From Acetivibrio alkalicellulosi (GTDB taxonomy: Bacteria > Bacillota > Clostridia > Acetivibrionales > Acetivibrionaceae), in NCBI GenBank assembly GCA_008125075.1, contig VLTH01000002.1, positions 2,380,452-2,444,451 of the forward strand: DNA of 64,000 nucleotides, written 5' to 3'. A program made the position numbers and the translations under genes. The notes beneath the pieces are model-generated. The model was not told the origin of the DNA. It was given only the letters and a program-made list of their open reading frames with translations, and ran no database searches. Below are positions 9,813 to 18,216 of this stretch, piece by piece; within the stretch, counting starts at the first letter, position 1; each line of letters opens with the position of its first letter.

Positions 9813-10856
9813 TTAAAATTTATATATAATTCCACCGCCACTTATTCCTTCTCCATGAGATATTAGCATTACATTCATGCCTTCCTCTATCTTTCCACAC
9901 CTAATACCTTCATCTATTAGCAAAGGCAACATTGCCGACATTGTATTTCCACAATTTCTTAATAACGAAATACTTTTTTCTTCATTTACCCCTAATGTTT
10001 CTAGTGTTAATTCCCATAACTTTTTATTGTTCTCAGTTACCAAAACAAGATCAATATCATCCATGCTAAGACCACTTTCATCAAGTATATTTTTAGATAC
10101 TTCAATTGTAGCTGATCTATAGAAATCCTCAGCCTTCTTCCAGTTTTCCATTTTATAAGTGTCAAACACAAAGGAAAAATCCTTTCTAAGCAAAAGGTCA
10201 TTGGTTCTATCTACAATTGACATAAGACTTAGACAAAAAGCTATTTCGTAATATTGATGATTTGAATAAAAATAGCTTGATAAGATATGTTGATCATTAG
10301 AATAACCAAATAACAAAGAAGCAGATGCATCTCCAAATAAAAATGCCACTCGTGGATCATTTTTACTTATAAGCTTTATATTTATCCCTCCTGATGATAA
10401 TAAAACAAGTTCATCCCCAGCATTTATATAATTTTCAATTAAATCTACTGAATGCAAAAAAGATGATATTCCTCCATCAACATCAAATGCATGAACAGCC
10501 ATACTGCTGCCAAGTTTATTTTGTAATCTGCTTGCTGTCATTGGAAGAAGGTTATCTCCAAAATATTTATTAACTATAATTCTTGATAGTCTTTCCGGAT
10601 CCAAACAATAGCCATCAAGGCATTTTTTTGCAGAAGCCACAAGAATATCACTATCATCCCATGACTTATTAGCAATATGCCTTTTGTAAACTCCAATTGA
10701 CTTTTCAATTACACTACTTCTAAAGGGAAGATTACCATCATTTATTATATCATCATTTGTCAAAACTCTTTCAGGTAAAAAAGATGCTGAAGAAAGTATT
10801 TTGCAAAACCTCTTAATTGTCTTCTTCTTGTTCTTTGGAAAATAAAACTCTCTCAT
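9813..10856 (-). CDS. FabH-like protein without catalytic Cys or His
   Basis: The protein is 347 residues, starting at the ATG at 10856 behind GGGGAGAT. It aligns along its length with its neighbour at 8360-9397. At the nucleophile position the motif reads FDVDGGISSF, with Ile130 where the paralogue has Cys131. The HQAN region reads TENNKKLWE with no His. The third triad residue, the Asn in NCGNTMSA, is kept. The fold therefore appears intact while condensation chemistry should be impossible. By analogy with PqsB/PqsC or the chain-length factor of type II PKS it may be the inactive half of a heterodimer with the adjacent paralogue. That pairing is inference. First gene of the cluster. Confidence 0.85.
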   Translation of the reverse strand: MREFYFPKNKKKTIKRFCKILSSASFLPERVLTNDDIINDGNLPFRSSVIEKSIGVYKRHIANKSWDDSDILVASAKKCLDGYCLDPERLSRIIVNKYFGDNLLPMTASRLQNKLGSSMAVHAFDVDGGISSFLHSVDLIENYINAGDELVLLSSGGINIKLISKNDPRVAFLFGDASASLLFGYSNDQHILSSYFYSNHQYYEIAFCLSLMSIVDRTNDLLLRKDFSFVFDTYKMENWKKAEDFYRSATIEVSKNILDESGLSMDDIDLVLVTENNKKLWELTLETLGVNEEKSISLLRNCGNTMSAMLPLLIDEGIRCGKIEEGMNVMLISHGEGISGGGIIYKF

Positions 10857-10933
10857 AATATCTCCCCATTTTTGTTTAAAATATGTTTCTGGCAATATAA
10901 TACTTGTATTTTAAAAATCAGAATTAAAAACGA

Positions 10934-12484
10934 CTAGGCTACTTTAGACTTCATTGCCTCTATAAAAACATTAACAACATATGGATCAAAATGTGTCCCT
11001 GAGTTAACTACCAGTTCTTCAACAGCTTGTTCTATTGTCATTTTTTTACTATATGGTCTTTCTGACACCATAGCATCAAATGAATCTGCAACACATAATA
11101 TTCTAGCTCCTAAACTGATCTCATCTCCCTTTAGTCTATCAGGATATCCTTTCCCATCATACCTTTCATGATGATGTCTTACATAGTCTATAAGTTGATC
11201 CATTCCTTCTAAAGGCTCTAAAATATTTTGACTATATCTAGGATGTTGACGTAGTAAGGAAAACTCTTCATCAGTTAATTTTTCTTTTTTATTGAGTATA
11301 AATTTGGGGATTTCAATTTTACCAATATCATGAAGTAATGCTGCATATTGAATTATAGATATTTCCTTAATGTCAAGCTCCATAGCTTCTCCAATCATTA
11401 CTACATATGTAGATACACGTTCACAATGTCCCAGCGTATATTTATCTTTTGCAGATATTGTGCTTAAAAGTCCCTTAAACACTCCAATTAGCTGCTGGTG
11501 ATCAGAACTAATGCTTCTGCGAATTTGCAAAATTGCATCTTTATATAAATGAACTTTATCTTTACCTAGATTTTTCGCATGGTATAAAGCCATATCTGCC
11601 TGATATATAAGTTCATTTTTGCTTTTGGCCTTATTTGGATATTCTGAAAATCCAATTGACAAAGTAAGTTTATTATATGCTTCCTTCTGATTAAAAATAA
11701 CTTTTTGACTTTCAAAGTCTTTCTGTATATCTTTTGCTCTTTTTTCTAGCTTCTCTAAGTCATCGCCAGTAACAATAATTGCAAATTCATCCCCGCCATA
11801 TCTGCAAATACATTCATCCTCTGCACTTACTTTTGTTAAAATGGATACTGTTTTTTTAAGAATTGAATCTCCAAAATTATGTCCATATATGTCATTAAAC
11901 ATTTTAAAATCATCAATGTCCAGCATTATTAGACCTATTGACTCACCACTTTTTTGTGATTTTTGAATTTCTTTTTCAAGCATCATATGAAAAAATCTTT
12001 GATTGTATGCTCCTGTTAGCTCATCTTTTATAGTTAACAATTCAAGTCTTGTTTTTTGCTTTTCTTGTTTATATGTAAGCATTGATATAAACACTGCAAA
12101 CATAAGTGTTGATAGCTTAAGAGTTAATCCTAACCATCCATTTATATAAAACACTTCTGATTTTTGATTTAGTGCAAATATTATTGCTACTATATCAGAT
12201 AAAATCATTAATATAGATATTGACAATCCAATATAGGAAAAACGAAATACCATTAATATAATTATTGTAGAGTGAATTTGACTGATAAATCCTTTAAAAT
12301 CTAATGCTACAATATCCATTACTTGAATATAGGACAAAAGTGCACCAATAATAAAATAGATAGTTAATTCTATTTTTCTTGATGAAGTACCCAAATAGTG
12401 ATTTGCTAAAGGTTTTACTGTATTGTTAAAAGAATTTAATTTTCCATCAATATCCTTTATTATTGTTATCATATTTGTCCTCAT
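10934..12484 (-). CDS. Membrane c-di-GMP signalling protein, GGDEF plus HD-GYP
   Basis: A 516-residue protein. Roughly residues 35-145 contain four hydrophobic segments. A diguanylate cyclase domain with intact RYGGDEFAII follows, then an HD-GYP phosphodiesterase domain with LLHDIGKIEIP, the HHERYDGKGYPD motif and VADSFDAM. The four residues at the usual RxxD inhibitory site read SAED, so product inhibition is probably absent. Both catalytic signatures look complete, so it could make or degrade c-di-GMP. It lies just upstream of the biosynthetic cluster on the same strand, but an 80-bp gap and no shared function make co-regulation uncertain. Confidence 0.92.
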   Translation of the reverse strand: MRTNMITIIKDIDGKLNSFNNTVKPLANHYLGTSSRKIELTIYFIIGALLSYIQVMDIVALDFKGFISQIHSTIIILMVFRFSYIGLSISILMILSDIVAIIFALNQKSEVFYINGWLGLTLKLSTLMFAVFISMLTYKQEKQKTRLELLTIKDELTGAYNQRFFHMMLEKEIQKSQKSGESIGLIMLDIDDFKMFNDIYGHNFGDSILKKTVSILTKVSAEDECICRYGGDEFAIIVTGDDLEKLEKRAKDIQKDFESQKVIFNQKEAYNKLTLSIGFSEYPNKAKSKNELIYQADMALYHAKNLGKDKVHLYKDAILQIRRSISSDHQQLIGVFKGLLSTISAKDKYTLGHCERVSTYVVMIGEAMELDIKEISIIQYAALLHDIGKIEIPKFILNKKEKLTDEEFSLLRQHPRYSQNILEPLEGMDQLIDYVRHHHERYDGKGYPDRLKGDEISLGARILCVADSFDAMVSERPYSKKMTIEQAVEELVVNSGTHFDPYVVNVFIEAMKSKVA

Positions 12485-12588
12485 ATTTTAAAATTTATTT
12501 ACTATTATTATACTTTAATATTCGATATATTTCTATATAAAACTGTATCAAATGCATATACATTTAAAAAAACTCTTTATTTTATAAC

Positions 12589-13476
12589 CTATTTTAACCA
12601 TACGTCGTATTTATTAACAAAATCTACGGGATTATATGACATTTTTGCTTTTCTCAAACCATCGATACCAAGGTCTTGCTCTCTATTTATTAGTGAAACA
12701 TTTCTCCATTCATTTTCACAAAACTTTTGATTTATAAAAGTATATAGTCCTCTTATATCACTATTAGCTTTCTCAATGTGAATTACTGCACAATCAGAAC
12801 TAATTAATTCTCCTACAGTATAGGCTTCAAATTTTCCATTTACTTTAATTAATGCACCCTTACAATCTAAATTCATAAAATTCTTTAAAACTTCTATATT
12901 AGCTAATTTCTCTCCATATAAGGTTTTATTTGTTTCACAATTTCTTTTATTACACCACTCTTCATTTATTCTTAAAGCTTCCTCAACATAATCTTCATTA
13001 AATTTTACATATTCATAATTATATAGTTTAATAAAATTATTAATATGATTCCTCTTACTATGATACTTTTCACCTTTTAAACTAATAAGTCTATCGGATA
13101 AATAAAGGTAATCACTATTATCTCTGTCACTTATAACTACCTTCTCATACTGTTCAAAGTATTTCAATTTACTTTCCTCTACTCTTTTAAAAACAATTTC
13201 CCAGCGATTTTCATGAAAATACTCTCTTATTGCATTTATTGCATTCTTAAATCCATCTTTTGAATATTTTCCTATAGGGGTAAATGCAAAAGACTCTTTC
13301 TCTAAATGTGCAATTATACAAAGCATATCGTTAATCTCAAAAAACTTTAAATTGTACTGATTTCTCCACATAAACAAATTTGTAAAGTTCATTTCAGAAG
13401 ACATATATTTGTTTTTTTTTAAGTAACTATTAAATAAATTTTTATCCCCTATTTTTATGACTCTAAGTTTAGGCAT
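12589..13476 (-). CDS. DUF2156 (phosphatidylglycerol lysyltransferase C-terminal-like) protein
   Basis: A soluble protein of 295 residues with an AGGGAGGTT ribosome site. The sequence pattern (an N-terminal SSEMNFTNLFMWR segment, a central SLKGEKYHSKRNHINNF segment, and a C-terminal GLYTFINQKFCENEW...NREQDLGIDGLRKAK region) matches stand-alone DUF2156 proteins. These share the GNAT-like fold of MprF C-terminal domains. An aminoacyl- or acyl-transfer role is possible from the family. No membrane flippase domain is attached, so it is not a complete MprF. It sits alone between the GGDEF gene and a peptidase gene. Confidence 0.8.
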   Translation of the reverse strand: MPKLRVIKIGDKNLFNSYLKKNKYMSSEMNFTNLFMWRNQYNLKFFEINDMLCIIAHLEKESFAFTPIGKYSKDGFKNAINAIREYFHENRWEIVFKRVEESKLKYFEQYEKVVISDRDNSDYLYLSDRLISLKGEKYHSKRNHINNFIKLYNYEYVKFNEDYVEEALRINEEWCNKRNCETNKTLYGEKLANIEVLKNFMNLDCKGALIKVNGKFEAYTVGELISSDCAVIHIEKANSDIRGLYTFINQKFCENEWRNVSLINREQDLGIDGLRKAKMSYNPVDFVNKYDVWLK

Positions 13477-13590
13477 AGAACCTCCCTAACTATGTAAGTA
13501 TTTCGAAAAAAATAAATTTTTAAAATGTATTTTTACAAAATATTTAAATAGGCTAAAACAAAACTCACAACATGTTATATAATGCTATTT

Positions 13591-14718
13591 TTATACCTTT
13601 TTGATTTTTTTGACAGAATCTATTATAGCTATTAAAAATTCTGTTGCTTTTACCATATCATCAATTTTAATTTGCTCATCCACACTGTGTATTTTATCCA
13701 TTCCAATGCTAATGTCAACAGACTTTATTCCCTTTGAATTTATAATATTAGTATCACTACCTCCACCGGTAGCTTCTAACTTTAATTCAACTCCTGATTC
13801 TTTTGCTGCAATTTTTAATATTGAAATAATATCATCTGTTTCATCAATAAAAAAAGCAGGATAAAGACTTTCTTTAGTAAAAATAACTTTTCCACCATAT
13901 TTATGAGCGGATTCTTCAAAACACTTCTTCATATGCTCTGACTGGACGTGTAGCTTTTCATTGTTTCTACTTCTTGCTTCAGCTTTTATTTCAACACTTT
14001 CACATACTATGTTTGTTGCTTCTCCACCTTTAATAACCCCTATGTTTGCAGTTGTCTCATTGTCAATTCTTCCAAGCTTCATTTTAGATATAGCTTCAGA
14101 AGCAATTTGAATTGCACTTATTCCTTTTTCAGGCTCAACTCCTGCATGGGCTGCTTTTCCAGATATTTTTATGTCAAATGTATTTTGAGTAGGAGCTGAA
14201 ATAGCCACACAACCTATTTCACCACCATTATCCATAACAAATCCAAACTGTGCATTAATGTTTTGAATATCAAGATTCTTTGCTCCTAGCAATCCAACCT
14301 CTTCCGCTACTGTAAATACAACATAAATATCACCATGATCTAAGTTTTTCTCCTTAATAACTCTTATGGATTCTAAAATGCACTCAACTCCAGCTATATC
14401 ATCAGAACCCAGTACAGTTGTTCCATCTGACTTAATAATATCTTCAATTATTCTAGGTTTTTTACCTATGCCTGGATTTACTGTATCCATATGGGCCATT
14501 AAAAGAATCGAGGGTATATTTTCCTTACCCTTCAATTTTGATATAATATTACCTGTGTTTCCACCTATTTTGACTGCTGTATCATCTTCTTGAGCCTTAA
14601 GTCCCATTTTAGCCAACTTATCAATTAATGTGTCTGCCATTTCTCTTTCATCAAATGACAAACTATCAATGCTAACTAATTCACAAAATTCACGTATCAT
14701 TCTATCCCGTTTAACCAT
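13591..14718 (-). CDS. M20 family metallopeptidase, peptidase T-like
   Basis: A 375-residue cytosolic zinc peptidase. Metal-site motifs are LLMAHMDTV, VLGSDDIAG and the AEEVGLLG pair of glutamates; the late metal His is in DKIHSVDEQ. The central dimerisation/lid domain includes GKAAHAGVEPEKG. It belongs to the PepT-like/YqjE-type M20 subgroup that removes N-terminal residues from small peptides. It follows trmL by 12 bp on the same strand, so the two are probably cotranscribed. Exact substrate unknown. Confidence 0.9.
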   Translation of the reverse strand: MVKRDRMIREFCELVSIDSLSFDEREMADTLIDKLAKMGLKAQEDDTAVKIGGNTGNIISKLKGKENIPSILLMAHMDTVNPGIGKKPRIIEDIIKSDGTTVLGSDDIAGVECILESIRVIKEKNLDHGDIYVVFTVAEEVGLLGAKNLDIQNINAQFGFVMDNGGEIGCVAISAPTQNTFDIKISGKAAHAGVEPEKGISAIQIASEAISKMKLGRIDNETTANIGVIKGGEATNIVCESVEIKAEARSRNNEKLHVQSEHMKKCFEESAHKYGGKVIFTKESLYPAFFIDETDDIISILKIAAKESGVELKLEATGGGSDTNIINSKGIKSVDISIGMDKIHSVDEQIKIDDMVKATEFLIAIIDSVKKIKKV

Positions 14719-14730
14719 AGTTACAACTCC

Positions 14731-15219
14731 TTACCAGGAATATTTTGTCAATCTACCTTTCCACATTAGGCTTTTAAAATTATTTTGTCTAAGTGCTTCA
14801 TATATTATAATGGCAGCAGAATTAGAAAGGTTTAAAGATCTAGAATGTTCTTTCATTGGAATCCTTATACAGTAGTCTTTATTTTTAGATAAAAGTTCTT
14901 CCGGCAAACCTGCTGTTTCCTTTCCAAACACAATAAAACAATCCTCAGGATATCTTACATCAGCATAAGTATTAAGAGCTTTTGTTGTAGCATAATAGAA
15001 AACACTTTTATTATATTTTAAAAATAACTCTTCTAAGCTATCATAATAATTCACATTAACCTGGTTCCAGTAATCTAAACCTGCACGTTTTAAATATTTG
15101 TCTTCAACTGAAAAACCCAAAGGCTTTATCATATGCAACCCGGCTCCTGTAGCAGCACAAGTCCTTGCAATATTGCCTGCATTTTGAGGTATTTCAGGTT
15201 CAACTAATACAATTTCCAT
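14731..15219 (-). CDS. trmL: tRNA (cytidine/uridine-34 2'-O)-methyltransferase
   Basis: A 162-residue SPOUT methyltransferase, the usual length for TrmL (YibK/CspR). It shows MEIVLVEPEIPQNAGNIART at the N-terminus, the FGKETAGLPEELL motif, and the knot segment IPMKEHSRSLNLSNSAAI that binds SAM. It methylates the ribose of the wobble base in certain tRNA-Leu species. The start follows GAGGAGTATAGCTTTATA. The gene sits 12 bp upstream of the peptidase gene. Confidence 0.95.
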   Translation of the reverse strand: MEIVLVEPEIPQNAGNIARTCAATGAGLHMIKPLGFSVEDKYLKRAGLDYWNQVNVNYYDSLEELFLKYNKSVFYYATTKALNTYADVRYPEDCFIVFGKETAGLPEELLSKNKDYCIRIPMKEHSRSLNLSNSAAIIIYEALRQNNFKSLMWKGRLTKYSW

Positions 15220-15306
15220 TATAAAGCTATACTCCTCTCAACTTAATCAAAAATAATATTTATTCTTTCTAAAATATTAAAAATTTAAACTCTATATACA
15301 TTCTTA

Positions 15307-15546
15307 TCAAACAGGCACATGCGCAGCCACATTCACTGGCTTATAAATGTCTAATATTAAATTTCTGTAACAAATAATATAATACCACATAACGGTAGAA
15401 GCTGCAAGAAGGGTAGTGTAAATCAATGTTGTATACAATGTTAATTTTTTAACTAGTTTTGTTCTAATGTCAAATTTCTTTTTTTTGGGCTTATCTCCAC
15501 AGAAAATAGGATATTCTAAATTCTCACAAATGAAACAGCACTTATT
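15307..15546 (-). pseudogene. Small Cys-motif/membrane ORF without a start codon, tail formed by a family B fragment
   Basis: The frame is open for 79 codons between stops and begins within the end of cheX. It reads NKCCFICENLEYPIFCGD, a lysine run, then a hydrophobic segment (LYTTLIYTTLLAASTVMWYY) and ends NVAAHVPV. The two Cys pairs and the amphipathic/hydrophobic layout look protein-like, but no ATG, GTG or TTG occurs before the membrane segment. The last 15 or so codons come from a piece of the family B repeat. I read it as a broken remnant whose 5' end was lost; a chance open frame is possible. Confidence 0.35.
15310..15352. repeat. Family B element, partial copy
   Basis: The sequence contains GGCACATGCGCAGCCACATT followed by CACTGGCTTATAAATGTCTA. 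It matches the right part of the B consensus (CACATGCGCAGAGACATTCA ... CATGAATGTCTA). The first palindrome is truncated. Confidence 0.5.
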
Positions 15547-16003
15547 TCATTACTGAAATATCGATTTCAATTTTACCATTGTCAATTATTAAAGGAACAC
15601 ATATAGTTTTCATTTTAGTACTTGATATTTGCATATTTTGCCCCATGAGAAAGGAAGGTGGTGTTATTTCAATACCTATTCCCTTATTATATAGAATGGT
15701 TGCTGTATTTCCTAGAATCATATTTGTAAGTTCAGATATGGCACTCTTTGTTATCTCATCTAATTCTTTGACTTCCATTCCGCCCATCATATTAGAAGCT
15801 ATGCTCAAAGCAATAGATTTACTCATAGAAAACACTGCTTGACCCCTTATTTTTCCAGTTAAACCAACAATAATAAGTATATTGTCACTGGCATACGGAG
15901 AGTCTTTTATATAAACTGTTCCTAATTTTACATCTATTCCTGCACTTTGTTTTAATACTGTCTGACTTGCTTCTATGAAAGGATTAATGTACTCTACATT
16001 CAT
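15542..16003 (-). CDS. cheX: Chemotaxis protein CheX-like phosphatase
   Basis: The product is 153 residues when started at the ATG at 16003, which has GAAGGTGG nine bases upstream; the longer frame to 16045 has no ribosome site. It shows MNVEYINPFIEASQTVL, GKIRGQAVFSMSKSIALSIASNMMGG, and the E-x-x-N catalytic pattern in AISELTNMILGNTATIL. CheX dephosphorylates CheY-P. No other che genes adjoin it; a sensor-less transducer lies at 40157. Confidence 0.93.
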   Translation of the reverse strand: MNVEYINPFIEASQTVLKQSAGIDVKLGTVYIKDSPYASDNILIIVGLTGKIRGQAVFSMSKSIALSIASNMMGGMEVKELDEITKSAISELTNMILGNTATILYNKGIGIEITPPSFLMGQNMQISSTKMKTICVPLIIDNGKIEIDISVMK

Positions 16004-16316
16004 ATTGCAATACCACCTTCTTTTAAAATAAAAATCTCGTGGCATCGAGCCCCTTAGATTTTAAGTCTTTCACGACCTTCGAAGACTTTTAATAAAAGTT
16101 CGTCCCATCAAACGCCTTCTCTTTTAAGTCCTTCACTTTATTTGAAGACTTTTAATAACTGATAAATAAAACTGATTCAGTAATTTATTGGACTTATATA
16201 TTAAATGATTCATTGGTTCAACATAAATACCAAATGTATTCTATTATTAATATTATTCTATAATTAATCAACGAAATCCTTCTTTTATGCAAGTTTTTTA
16301 GTATAAAACCATTAAC
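16004..16316. repeat. Intergenic region upstream of cheX with tandem AAGTC/GACTT hairpins (family D)
   Basis: Near 16040 there is GGCATCGAGCCCC. It is followed by two tandem units at about 16061-16095 and 16125-16158. Each starts TTAAGTC(T/C)TTCAC and ends GAAGACTTTTAATAA, so each can fold by pairing AAGTC with GACTT. A related arrangement (GGGGCATCGAGCCCC, then weaker AAGACTT/AAGTC units) lies after the transducer gene at 41414-41540. The rest, to 16316, is AT-rich and I see no gene in it. Confidence 0.45.
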
Positions 16317-16421
16317 TAAGGAATGTCTGAAATATTACTTCCACTTTTCACGGGTCCTACTTGGCATCGAATAAGGACTGTAGTGAAATTATTGTGGAGG
16401 TAATATTTTCAACATTCCTAA
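16317..16421. repeat. Family A hairpin element, copy 2
   Basis: The best-preserved copy. The left end AAGGAATGTCTGAAATATTA and the right end TAATATTTTCAACATTCCT form near-perfect terminal inverted repeats of about 27 bp that include ACTTCCAC/GTGGAGGT. An inner stem pairs GTCCT with AGGAC around a TTGGCATCGAATA loop. It lies 3' of spoVAE and is MITE-like in form. No transposase is visible. Confidence 0.8.
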
Positions 16422-16477
16422 CTTAACTCTGTACCATGAAAATTTAATTTGCTCATAAACTGTCTCACATGAATTTT

Positions 16478-17032
16478 TTAGGAGTTTCTATTTAGAATTT
16501 CTTGTAAGGCCTTTGTTGTTATAGGAGAGCCCTTTAATAATTCATCATTGTAATCCATTTTTCCAGGATCTCCGATACCTACAATAACTAGATCTTTTTT
16601 GTCTCTTAGAACTCCCAATGTGTCTCCACATGTTTCTTCTTTATTTACATTGTTTCCATATTTATCTACAACACCCTCTATTACATCCCCATCTTTAGTT
16701 ATAGAACAGGATAAATTCAATTTCATACAGTCCTTTCCATTAGATGCCACTGCCAGAACTCCAATTACTTCAACACTGTCACTGTTTAAGATTATTTCCA
16801 TAGCCTGCTCTCCTGCTCCTGTACCTTTATATCCTCTATCATCTACCATCACAATAACAGGATCATGTTCTGCTTTTTTTATAAGTTCAAGTATTTCATC
16901 ACCTGTTAATAGTGTTGGATTTCCAGCAGATGCTGAAATAGTTCTTCCTCCAATATTAATGGCAGCAATTTCAACTGCTTTTTTTGCTGCCATATCGCCA
17001 TCAGTAACAAGAATTATTCTCTTTTTTTCCAC
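16478..17032 (-). CDS. spoVAE: Stage V sporulation protein AE (SpoVAEa-type)
   Basis: A 184-residue soluble protein with a GTG start at 17032. Recognisable features are the N-terminal RIILVTDGDMAAKKAVEIAA, GGRTISASAGNPT, VMVDDRGYKGTGAGEQA and the C-terminal VGIGDPGKMDYNDELLKGSP. SpoVA proteins act in uptake of dipicolinic acid into the forespore. It lies downstream of sigF on the same strand, in keeping with forespore expression. The channel genes spoVAC and spoVAD are not in this window. Confidence 0.88.
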   Translation of the reverse strand: MEKKRIILVTDGDMAAKKAVEIAAINIGGRTISASAGNPTLLTGDEILELIKKAEHDPVIVMVDDRGYKGTGAGEQAMEIILNSDSVEVIGVLAVASNGKDCMKLNLSCSITKDGDVIEGVVDKYGNNVNKEETCGDTLGVLRDKKDLVIVGIGDPGKMDYNDELLKGSPITTKALQEILNRNS

Positions 17033-17053
17033 TATATTATCAATCCTTTTTTA

Positions 17054-17221
17054 CTATATTGTGTTTAGCCCATATAATAGTATTGTTTTACCCATTACAA
17101 ATATTCCTTTTGATGGGATTTCTTCAACCTTCAATAGAAAATTAAGTGCTAATATTAAAGCCAAAATAAACATTATAAGTATGCCAAAGTATATTTTGTG
17201 TTTTTTTAATGTTCTCACCAT
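17054..17221 (-). CDS. Small single-pass membrane protein between sigF and spoVAE
   Basis: A 55-residue frame with a good GAGGTG ribosome site six bases before the ATG at 17221. The protein begins MVRTLKKHKIYFG, continues with a hydrophobic segment of about 20 residues (ILIMFILALILALNFLL), and ends with a short EEIPSKG... tail. The positive N-terminus suggests an N-in orientation. It stops 21 bp before the spoVAE GTG, so the two are probably cotranscribed behind sigF. I do not recognise the family. A sporulation-related role is inferred from position only. Confidence 0.65.
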   Translation of the reverse strand: MVRTLKKHKIYFGILIMFILALILALNFLLKVEEIPSKGIFVMGKTILLYGLNTI

Positions 17222-17408
17222 ATGTTTCACCTCAATAATTTGTATATCAATTATTATTGTGTAAATAAAAAAACAATATACAAAATATTTTTACCTATAA
17301 AATGTAATATTAAAACATGTATTCTTTAACAACCTTTAAAGACTTTAAATCTATCTCCTCCACCTATACAGGTAGAACAATAACACAATATTTTGATAAA
17401 AATATAAT

Positions 17409-18149
17409 TTAATTATATTTTATTTTTTTTCGTATGTCTGCTAAAATCTTTTTTTCTATTCTTGATACTTGCACCTGGGATATTCCAAGCATTTTTGCTA
17501 TTTGTGCCTGTGTCTTTTCATTAAAATATCTTAAAATTATTATTTGCTTCTCCCGTGGATTTAAAGTTTCTAATACCTTCCTTAAATCAATTTTATCTAC
17601 AAGATCAACTTCGTGATTGTTACTTTGGTTGTCAATTCTATCAATTAACAACATAGAGGAATTATCTCCTTCACCTACTGTACTATATAAAGATTCATGA
17701 GTACAATTTGCCTCTAAAGCCATAACTATTTCTTCTTTAGTTACATTAAGCCGTGTAGAAATCTCATTAATTGATGGCTCTCTTCCATATTCTTTTGTCA
17801 AAATTTCTTTAGTTATTCTAATCTTATTTGATAACTCCTTTAACGATCGACTTACCTTTATCATTCCATCATCTCTAATAAATCGCTTTATTTCTCCTAT
17901 TATCATAGGAACTGCATATGTAGAAAACTTTACATCAAAGGAATCATCAAACTTATTAATGGCTTTAATAAGACCTATACAACCTATCTGGAATATATCA
18001 TCAGATTCATATCCTCTGTTTTGAAATCTTCTTACAATACTCCAAACAAGACCTATATTTTTTTCAACTAAAACAGACTGTACTTGTTTATCCCCTGATT
18101 TAGCTTTTCTAATTAAATCCAAAGTTTCCCTATCAAATAGTTCATCCAT
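17409..18149 (-). CDS. sigF: Forespore RNA polymerase sigma factor F
   Basis: A sigma-70 family protein of 246 residues. Region 2 (GYESDDIFQIGCIGLIKAINKFD...FSTYAVPMIIGEIKRFIRDDG), region 3, and a region 4 helix-turn-helix (TQAQIAKMLGISQVQVSRIEKKIL) are all visible. The gene order spoIIAA-spoIIAB-sigF identifies it as SigF rather than SigG or SigB. It directs the first compartment-specific forespore genes and is held inactive by SpoIIAB until SpoIIAA is dephosphorylated. Same strand, 67 bp after spoIIAB. Confidence 0.97.
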   Translation of the reverse strand: MDELFDRETLDLIRKAKSGDKQVQSVLVEKNIGLVWSIVRRFQNRGYESDDIFQIGCIGLIKAINKFDDSFDVKFSTYAVPMIIGEIKRFIRDDGMIKVSRSLKELSNKIRITKEILTKEYGREPSINEISTRLNVTKEEIVMALEANCTHESLYSTVGEGDNSSMLLIDRIDNQSNNHEVDLVDKIDLRKVLETLNPREKQIIILRYFNEKTQAQIAKMLGISQVQVSRIEKKILADIRKKIKYN

Positions 18150-18216
18150 ATTTACTCCTATACCTTTTGTATTTTATATTAAAACTATTTTATATTATTT
18201 CCATAAAACCACATAT

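Noticed and set aside
16599..17264. 221-codon plus-strand frame opposite spoVAE
   Set aside because: It is antisense to spoVAE and the small membrane gene, both of which have recognisable products or good ribosome sites. The translation is low-complexity Ser/Ile/Pro.
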